A DNA stretch of 64,000 nt, taken from contig NC_133656.1 in NCBI RefSeq assembly GCF_009905375.1, positions 237,999,996-238,063,995 of the forward strand. Reading direction: 5' to 3'. The notes below the pieces were generated by a model. The model searched no databases. It saw nothing but the letters and a program-made list of their open reading frames with translations, and was not told the DNA's origin. The position numbers and the translations under genes are program-made. Positions 56,330-64,000 of the stretch are shown here, in pieces (the first letter of the stretch is position 1; each line of letters starts with the position of its first letter). The DNA comes from Apium graveolens. Its lineage: Eukaryota; Streptophyta; Magnoliopsida; Apiales; Apiaceae.

Positions 56330-59300
56330 TATACCACACAGGCCCTCTCTCCCTCCATATATAAACAGATTTATTTATCTGTATCTAATCTAAACATCAT
56401 AAACCTAAAATCTCTCTGCAAAATATTTATTTCGAAATTCCCAAATTATATATGGATTTTATATGCAGAGGTTCATATATATCATCAATTTTATCAAAAT
56501 CATTGTTTTTATTTCGAAGTTTAATTCAATTGCTTGTATTTAATCCGTGGATCCAGAGGCACCAGTTTTCATATAATTGTTTAGAACAACGCTGAGGTTC
56601 AATTTCAGGTATTTTTCTCGTTTTTTTTGTATATGTTATTGATTTTTCTTTATTGTTAAAGTTGACTTGTTGACTTTTTTGTTTTTATAGATTTATTTAT
56701 TTTTATTTAGCTTTGTATTCAAGTATTGTTGCTAAATAATTACTACTACCTTTATAGTTTTTGTTAAGTAAGCTGTAGAAAAGTAGATATAGGTTCAAAA
56801 TTTTCAAAATTTAGATGAGCCGGTTATTTAACGCGCTTTATATCCCAATTTGGGGAGAAAAGGTCCATAATCTCACATGCCTTAAAATAAGGCCCTTTAT
56901 ATCACTCAAAAACGCATTTCTTATATGCATTTTTTAAAAACGTAATTTTATCTTGCTTTTCCATTAATTTAAAAAATATTTATTTTGAGAAAAAATATTA
57001 AAAAAAAATTATTTCTAAAAGCGCATGATAAGAATGCGTTATACTTGTAAACTTGGATTTTAAATGCGTTCCTCCCTCTTCTACGCATGTTTATAATGCG
57101 TTGCTTGGAAAATTTTTATAGGCCCAAATGCAAACCCTAGTTAGAAAACAGGTTTTTAAAAAAAGTGATAAACGCAAGATTTAGTTGCGTTATTGAGTGA
57201 TAGTAACTAGTAAGGGCCATTTCGCTGAATTGTGATATTTTGGACCATTTGCTATCAAATTGTGAGATTTAGGGCCATTATTCTTATTTAATACGATCCC
57301 GCTCCATCCGTTAAATTTAATTTCATGTTGAACAATTTAGAGCTTTTCGGTGTCACTATAAGGTTTTAAATTAGTTGATCACATGACATAAACAACTCTC
57401 CCAAAATAAGGTTCCATAAGGATTAGTTTATTATGTATTATATTAAACTCAAATTGTAGGTAGGAGTGGACAATGTGACCAACTAAACAGACAATGGAAC
57501 CATTAAATTTTAAAAATTGGTAGGTGAGAGAGTTCGAACCCGTGACCTCTTCCTAAGTCTAGCTTTAATATCACATTAAGTAATCAGTTATGCCAAAATG
57601 TTAAGGTATTAAAAGGAGACTTTGATTAGACCGTGTATAATGTTCAACAGTTGTGTGTGTTTTGGGATTTCTCGAAACACACACATTGTCATGTTTATAT
57701 TAAATGAGTTGTGTACAAAAAAAATTATTTTTCACCCTAAAGTTATAATCATGATGGCAAAGTTTATGAGGTCGATGTTATACATGGTAATTGTAAGTTT
57801 AGTGACTTTGTTTACACGGAATCTTAAATAACCTTTGGTTGATTGAGTAAGAGGCGATAGTCCATGCCGTAAATTTTGGGTAGATGTTATATTGTGGATT
57901 TCTTTACCTATTGAAAAAATAAGAAGAGTTTTAAAGTCGAAACTTGTTTCTTTACCATGGAGTCAATTATTTTTTCTCTTTTCTTTATTTTTAGCCCACG
58001 GATTCTAGGACTCCGTTTTGATACCATTGTATAGAATCGAGGTTGAAGTGACAAATTTAAGGTATTGTGTTTTAGATAATTGATTTTTTTGTTGCTTGCA
58101 TGTTATCGTGTTTTAACATTATTAAAGTTGACCCTTTGACTTGTCTTTCTTCGTGTAGAATATTTTTGATTTTTGATTGAACTTGTTTTAAGTTTTTTTA
58201 CTAAATATTTGTTGTTTTCATATGTTCTTCGTATGTTTGTTTATAATAAATGGGTTGAGGGTATATATTAGAATGTTGTATGATTCTTTATGTTTAAACT
58301 CGAAGAATTCAGTTGTTTCCCCCAAAAAGTTGCACTTTGATATATGGGTGGCAAAGTCAGACTCAACATGAATTTAACTCGAAAAGTACAAATTCGGGTT
58401 AGAGTTATTTGGTTTCGGGTCATATGTTGTGGGTGTAACAGGAGTTTTCGGTGTATTTAAATTTACAACTTTATAGATTAAAGAGATTAATCTATTTTAA
58501 GATTTAAGAAATAGAGGGGCTTAATTTTTTTTAGTTGGAATACACGGTTAAGTTTATTTACCCGTCGGTTACACAAGTAAACCGAGAATCTTTTAAGTTT
58601 GACTTATCTGTATCTTTATCTATATATTATATATTTACATCTTTCGACAAAATCGATTAATCATTATTCGTTTATCCTCTCCAAGGTATTAATTGGATTT
58701 TATATGCAAAGGGGGATATATATCATTATCTTCATCAAAACCTTTATTTTAATTTCAAACTTTGATAAAATTGTTGTCTCTTTTCTTGATTTTCAGCCTG
58801 TGGATGCGAAGACATCATTTTGATGCCATTGTTTAGAATCGAGATTGAAGTGATTCAAATTTAAGGTACCCAGTTTTAGATTATTGGCTTTTTTCTTGCG
58901 ATATTGTTTTTTTTTTAAATTATTAAATTAGACTTTTTGACTTTTTCGTGTATAATATTTTTGATTGAGCTTTTTAAGTCGTGTTGCTAAATATTTGTTG
59001 TTTTAGTTCTGTTTTTGTTTATCTTTGATTCGGTGGATATTAGAATGCTGTATGATACTTTTTACTCGAAGAATTCAATTTTTTGCCTAAAATTTACAAT
59101 ATATTATTGGGGTGGCAAAATCATCCTCGACGCGAATTTAACCCAAAAAAGTACAGATTCGGGTCAGAGTTTTTCGGGTTTGGGTCAGTTGTGGGTGTAC
59201 CTGGGGTTTTTGGTGTATTTGAATTTATAACATCATGGATTAACTTCATGGATTAAACAGTTGAATTAATTTTATGATTTAAGAACTAGAACGGTTAATT

Positions 59301-59700
59301 TATTTTCTTTACTTGGAATACACGGTTAAGTTTATTTACCCCGTCGGTTACAAAAGTAAATTGAGAAGTTTTTATGTTTGACTTTTTTTATACCGCTCCT
59401 GTTCCTCCTCTCTATGACTATCTATGTAATCTTTATCTGTATCTTAATCTATATATAATAAATCTATATCTTTTGGAAAAATTGATCAATCATCTTTATT
59501 TATCCTCTCCAAGGTATTATATGATTTTATATGCAAATGTTTATATATATAATATAATTTTATCTTCGTCAATATCTTTATTTTAATGTCAAACTTTGAT
59601 TTAGTTGTTTTTCCTGAATTTCAGCCCGTGGATGTGAAAATACCATTTTGATGCCATTGTTTAGAATCGGGGTTGAAGTGATTCAAACTTAAGGTACTTT
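56330..59700 (+). promoter_or_regulatory. Tandem array of promoter plus non-coding first-exon copies
   Basis: A segment ending in an exon-like block occurs four times: near 56543 (CCGTGGATCCAGAGGCACCA), 57998 (CACGGATTCTAGGACTCCG), 58797 (CTGTGGATGCGAAGACATC) and 59625 (CCGTGGATGTGAAAATACC). Each is followed by TTG.T.CCATTGTTTAGAA and then GATTGAAGTGA, and each is closed by a donor-like AAGGTA. The last three periods are about 800 and 830 bp. Each unit also repeats a TTTGACTT...TATA-rich block (for example TCTATATATAATAAATC at 59448) and ATTTTATATGCA. They lie upstream of the Smr-domain gene on the same strand, so they are candidate alternative promoters or first exons. Confidence 0.55.
57524..57605 (-). 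repeat. SINE-like tRNA B-box segment
   Basis: The reverse complement contains AGGTCACGGGTTCGAACTCT, a good B box (GGGTTCGAACTC), but no convincing A box. Probably a SINE or retroelement end inserted in the first copy of the tandem array, which would help explain its longer 1455-bp spacing. Confidence 0.35.
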
Positions 59701-59942
59701 TTTTCATATTCTTGGATTTTTTTTTGTTGCTTGTATGTGATTGTTTTTTAAATTTATTGAAGTTGACTATTTGACTTTTGTCATGTAGATTATTTTTTAT
59801 TAAACTTGTTTTTAGTTTTGTTGCTAAATATTTGTTTGTTTTCCAGTTATGTTTTTTGTGTAGATATCAGAATGTTGTATGATTCTTTATGCTTAAACTC
59901 GAGAATTTAGGATTTGGACCAAAAAGTTACAATCTGATAAAG

Positions 59943-60625
59943 GGGTGGAAAAATCAGACTCGACACGAGTTTGACCCGAAAGTACAAATTCTACGATTTT
60001 TCGGATTTGGGTCATTTGTGGGTTGACCCAAATTGACTCGAGAAAAATTAGGTCATTTTTGGGTTATTTCGGGTTACGTGAACTGGCCTATATATATAGC
60101 CATTGCTCCAGGAAGAACATTCTTATATAAATAAAAATAAAGAACACCATAGAATCTTACATAAAATTGCATCCACGTTTTATTTCACACCAAAAAAGAT
60201 TTTTTATGAATAAAATTAAAAAATTAACAAAGAATTAGGATTAAATTATAACATGATTACATATAATTTCATTGTTACACAAATATATACCGGATTCAAT
60301 GTAACATTTGACTTTTAAAATTTTGATGAGATTCTATGTTAGATTCGAAATGTCAAGCATAATTGTTGTTATATTTTATGATTCTTATACTAACAAATCA
60401 ATTTTTATGAAGAATGAAAAATAAAAGTGTTACGATGATGTTCTTCCGTAATCTTGATATATGTATATTTATTATTTATAATATTTATTTATTAATAATT
60501 TTTCAGAGTTTTGGGTTGGGTTCGGATTACTCATGGGTAATTTAAATCGTGTTTGAGTTGGGTTAAATTTCTGACCAGAGTCTGTCAACCCGAACATGAC
60601 CCGAAACTCGAAATTGCCAACCCTA
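59943..60625. mobile_element. GGGTTGGCAA-type non-autonomous element, itself interrupted
   Basis: Left GGGGTGGAAAAATCAGACTC (ACACGAGTTTGACCCG follows) and right, in reverse complement, AGGGTTGGCAATTTCGAGTT (then TCGGGTCATG). Left ends of the same family sit in the tandem units at 58344 and 59109. An inner insert at about 60110-60450 has its own inverted ends (GGAAGAACATTCTTATA / GGAAGAACATCATCGTA). Confidence 0.5.
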
Positions 60626-61949
60626 ATTTTGATAGCAAAGGGTATGAGGTTGTTGATGTTATACATGGTTATTTCAAAGTCATTGACTTGGATTACAAGT
60701 AATCTTACTTAACTTTTAGTTTACTGAGTTGGAGGATAGTCCTCAGGCTAAATACTGGGTAGATGTTATGTTGTGGAATTTTTTTACTTCAGAATTTCCG
60801 GTAGAGGGGTTATCAGTAGTGGGGGAAATAGTCTCAACTTTTTAATAGTTATTAAGGAGTTTATTTTGATGAAGATGCCTTGCAACCCTTTGAAGATTGT
60901 AAAATATAAGTAGAGAATTTGGGTCCGGTGTATGTGGTATATATATTAAGTGGCATTTTTTGAACGATTGTAAGAAAATTGTTGCAGCGAGTACTTCTTA
61001 GAGAAGGTACAAATGTGAGGCAGCAAGTGGAGAATTATTTCATTTAGGCACCATAATAGGATAAAAGTACTTGAGAGCTGGATGCACAATTTAGGCAACC
61101 TCTTTCAAACCTGGAGGAAGATTGTGACGGAGGTAAATCACTTATATGTATATAAGTCTCAGTTGGATGCACAACTTTTTGGCTAAATAGCTGGATGCTC
61201 TTTTAATATCATGGACATAGAACGTGAAAGGTGTTGGGCACACAAGTCATTAGTGGTACAATAAAGATTGCAATTGGTTTGGCTGCTGTTCTGATTAGAG
61301 GTGGTTGTTTGCATTTGAAGTTTAGGATTCAGTTAGAGCTTGAATTTGTTAAGTTTTTATTTTTTATCTTACTTTTTAAAGTTGAAATAGGGTGCATTTA
61401 AATAGTTTTTCTAGGTTTGGGGTGAACACCTTAAGGACATGTAGATGTAGAAATCTGGATGTAGCCTAGAATTGTTTAAATCTTCACATTGTCTATCGAA
61501 TAAGTTTACTTTGCATCAGGTTCAGTTGTAGTTATAAATTGGCAGGCTGTTTCTCCTTCAACAGATGCTAGATGTTCAGTGCAAGCTTGTCTTTCAATTT
61601 GCTTTGCATTTTTTTGTCAAACTTAAACTTTTATATATTTTTATAAATGTACAAGAGTTATGATGAGTGATGACCTGTCTTTTGTAAGTTAAAGGCTGCA
61701 AATGTATATAAATGCCTTCAATGTTTTGGGTCTTGTATCTATCACCTATCCAGTTTAGACTTTTTGTGTTTAGTTATCTCTTATCATCTGGTTTGTATTT
61801 TGCAAAGTTCTTTCTGATCTGTTTACACTGACATTATGTTTTTTAGGTTTTGAGGACCTTCTGGTTTTTAAATATTGGGCCATTGATATTAAAGCATTTT
61901 GGCCAGGAAGAAAGTATCCTATTAAGCTGTTTCCAGTTTGCATGTAAAA
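60626..61949 (+). other. Presumed intron before the Smr-domain coding exon
   Basis: No coding sequence. A T-rich tract and acceptor (TTTTTTAG at 61840-61847) precede a short 5'UTR stretch and the ATG at 61950, consistent with a long leader intron that starts in the tandem first-exon array. Confidence 0.5.
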
Positions 61950-63254
61950 ATGTCAGCAAGGAAATTTAAGAATGCAGGATGGGCTGCATATAATTCAAAG
62001 CAACAACAGCCCTCAGGTCTTAAATCAGAAGCTGGCGATGAGTCTTACCCACCTATTTCAAGTAGTACGATTCCTAAGCATCACACAGGCTTCGTGAAAA
62101 ATGTTAATAATCCAGGACAGTCTTTTTCATCAGTACTTCTGCCCTCGGCTAATTTTCCAACTTTGGGGGCTAATAAGGATATTAAGAAGTCATTACTGTT
62201 AGGAACTTCTTCTACAAATGAAGTTATTTCAGAAAAATGTCACAACAATGTTTATCAGGCGTGTGAGAAGCTAAAAGAGCTATATCCCTGGGCTGAGAAA
62301 GGTTTAATGGACGATATTATGGAAGCTGTGAACAGTGACATTGATAAGGCCTCAGCTCTGTTAAAAGAAATGGTTTCTTCTACGGGCCTTCATGAAAAAA
62401 AGGAAACAGAAGTTATGGATTTCAAATATAATACTGAAAATTTTTACTCAGAGAACAATACTTTTTTGGCTGATATAGATCTGACTTTACGTGAGACCCA
62501 AGATCTTGTAAGAATTAGCTATGCGCGTCAGAACGATTTTGTATATAAGAAAAAGGGACTGACAGATGTTAATGCTGCTTTAGAAGAAGGCCATCCTGAG
62601 CATTCAACAAATGAAATGGGTAGTCTGCATAGCTTGTCGAATATTCCTGTTGAGCCTGAATGGGAAGAGGATGATGTTTACTTGATCAGTCGTAAAGATG
62701 CAATTAAAACAATGAGGTGTAATGAGCATCCCTAACCAAACAAAAGAAATAAATAGATCAGTTATATCTTTACCAATTAGATTTGTTAAATTATCCGTAT
62801 AATTATACTTAATGTTTTTTTGTATTACTCCTTGATGCTAATAATTCAATTTTTTTATGGAACAGGCTAGCATCCCGGCATTCCAAGGCAGCTAGTGATG
62901 CCTATTTAAGAGGTGATCACTTATCTGCCCAACAATATTCCTCAAAGGCCAGGGAAGAATGGAAGGAAGCTGAAAAGTATAATGCAATGGCAGCAAAGGA
63001 AATATTAAGAAAAAGGAATTGCGAAAATGATTTGTGGAAATTGGACTTGCATGGTCTGCATGCATCGGAAGCAGTTCAGGCCTTAAAGGAACACTTGCAG
63101 AAGATTGAGTCTCAGGTTGTCCCTTCAACAAATTTGGTCAGAACTACCAACATGGTACGATCTGTATCTCTGGACTCATTAGGTGATAAGGAGAAATGCA
63201 ATAAGCAGAAGGCATCATTTAGGCCCAGGTCAACAGTATTAGAAGTTATTACAG
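61950..63254 (+). CDS. CUE, DUF1771 and Smr domain protein, 3' part outside the window
   Basis: Exons 61950-62716 and 62866-63254 (donors ATGAG|GTG and ACAG|GTATTC, acceptor AACAG), in phase, 385 codons so far. Residues 1-30 are basic (MSARKFKNAGWAAYNSKQQQ). A CUE ubiquitin-binding segment lies at about 96-145 (VYQACEKLKELYPWAEKGLM). The second exon gives DUF1771 (SRHSKAASDAYLRGDHLSAQ, KAREEWKEAEKYNAMAAKE) and the start of the Smr domain (LWKLDLHGLHASEAVQALKE). The second half of Smr, with the usual TGxGxHS, should lie in later exons; the last codons end EVITG. The family binds nucleic acid or acts with poly(A)-binding protein or small-RNA pathways; it resembles Arabidopsis Smr-domain proteins such as At5g23520, but orthology is not certain. 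I chose ATG 61950; the upstream reading has only a TTG. Confidence 0.85.
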
Positions 63255-64000
63255 GTATTCTATAGTCCGTTTTTCTTTTAACAGTGGCTACTCCTTGATT
63301 AATTGTATAGATTCAGTATTCTGCATATGAGATTTTTTTGGTGTTTTGTCCTTTTTAATTTATACACATTGATTTGCGCCTATTTCAGATTTTCATGGTA
63401 GTGTGAAATTCTGCAATGGAAGTTTGAGATTATTAGGACAGACTTTCCATAGGTGCAGAATGTAACATGAGGTAGTAGATATTAATTAGCCAAGTACATG
63501 TTACAGCACTTATAGACCTCACCTCACCTGGCATGTGACCTCTAGTATTATGTTAGTATGAAATTTCCTTCCTACATTCATCCAGATCCAATTCTAGAAA
63601 CACAAAAGACACTACTAAATTTATTCTTACCCACTGGCCACTACTAGGAAGAGGTCAATAGACATCACCCATTTAACAGCGGTTAGTAAAATCACCAGTT
63701 GAGCCCGACCCTCATTGTTTGTGTTGTGAATAACAGTTCTAGATTTTCATGACATCAGTGTGGAACTGTAGACATAAATACAAGGAGTACCTTAGGAAGA
63801 TGGGCAATTCAAGAGTAATGAAGCTGTAAATTAGTTGGAAAAGAAAGAGTTTTAAAATCGTGCCAAGACTTTATTCAACAAGCATATATTGTTTTGCCTT
63901 CTTCTCCCCTACTGATAACTAAATTTGCGCTGTAATTTCTTTGGATATTAAAAGTCCTTCAAGGTTCCTATTGATAACTTAGTTTGCACTGGAAATTTCC
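63255..64000 (+). other. Intron of the Smr-domain gene, running off the window
   Basis: Starts with the GTATTC donor. I find no further Smr exon before the edge. Confidence 0.6.

Overview
This window is nuclear DNA from a flowering plant, most likely a eudicot. It is AT-rich, its genes carry introns with GT/GC-AG borders, the protein-coding genes are plant-type (a Kae1/OSGEP homologue, a plant CNOT11, an F-box-associated protein, a Smr-domain protein), and it is full of typical plant transposons. I suspect Apiaceae or a relative from the general look of the repeats, but nothing here proves it.

Layout. 1-17.1 kb is a graveyard of gene fragments, all on the minus strand: an F-box/LRR-like scrap, a CID5/6/7-like scrap, a HOS1 scrap, a nearly complete but broken TFIIE-beta gene, a Myb/SANT-like gene remnant and a copy of the last CNOT11 exon. 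They are interrupted by a 3'-truncated Ty1/copia element (2490-about 6722) and by one intact single-exon F-box gene (8852-10066). 18.0-21.9 kb holds an apparently intact KAE1/OSGEP gene (minus, three coding exons, 352 aa, plus a 5'UTR exon). 22.8-31.5 kb is a complete 8.66-kb Mutator-like element (MULE) with roughly 100-bp terminal inverted repeats and an exact 9-bp target duplication. It carries a FAR1-like transposase, a small OB-fold-like ORF and, facing them, a plant-mobile-domain (PMD) plus Ulp1-protease gene. 32.8-33.9 kb is a two-exon defensin-like peptide gene. 36.1-46.5 kb is a complete 12-exon CNOT11 gene (minus, 433 aa) whose introns contain a Helitron, a MULE-like element and MITEs. 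47.3-55.6 kb is a repeat district: a second Helitron, nested MITEs, a hAT element, an LTR-like pair flanking a broken transposon ORF, and a Stowaway-like MITE. 56.3-60.7 kb is a tandem array of copies of what looks like a promoter plus non-coding first exon. At 61.95 kb the coding part of a CUE/DUF1771/Smr-domain gene begins and runs off the right edge.

How it works together: the functional host genes (KAE1 for the tRNA t6A modification, CNOT11 for the CCR4-NOT deadenylase, the Smr-domain protein, the F-box protein, the secreted Cys-rich peptide) are unrelated and separately transcribed. The most unusual system is the MULE, which combines a transposase, an OB-fold-like protein and a PMD-Ulp1 fusion inside one element with clean boundaries. 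Next are the tandem first-exon array before the Smr gene and the one-orientation cluster of gene fragments.
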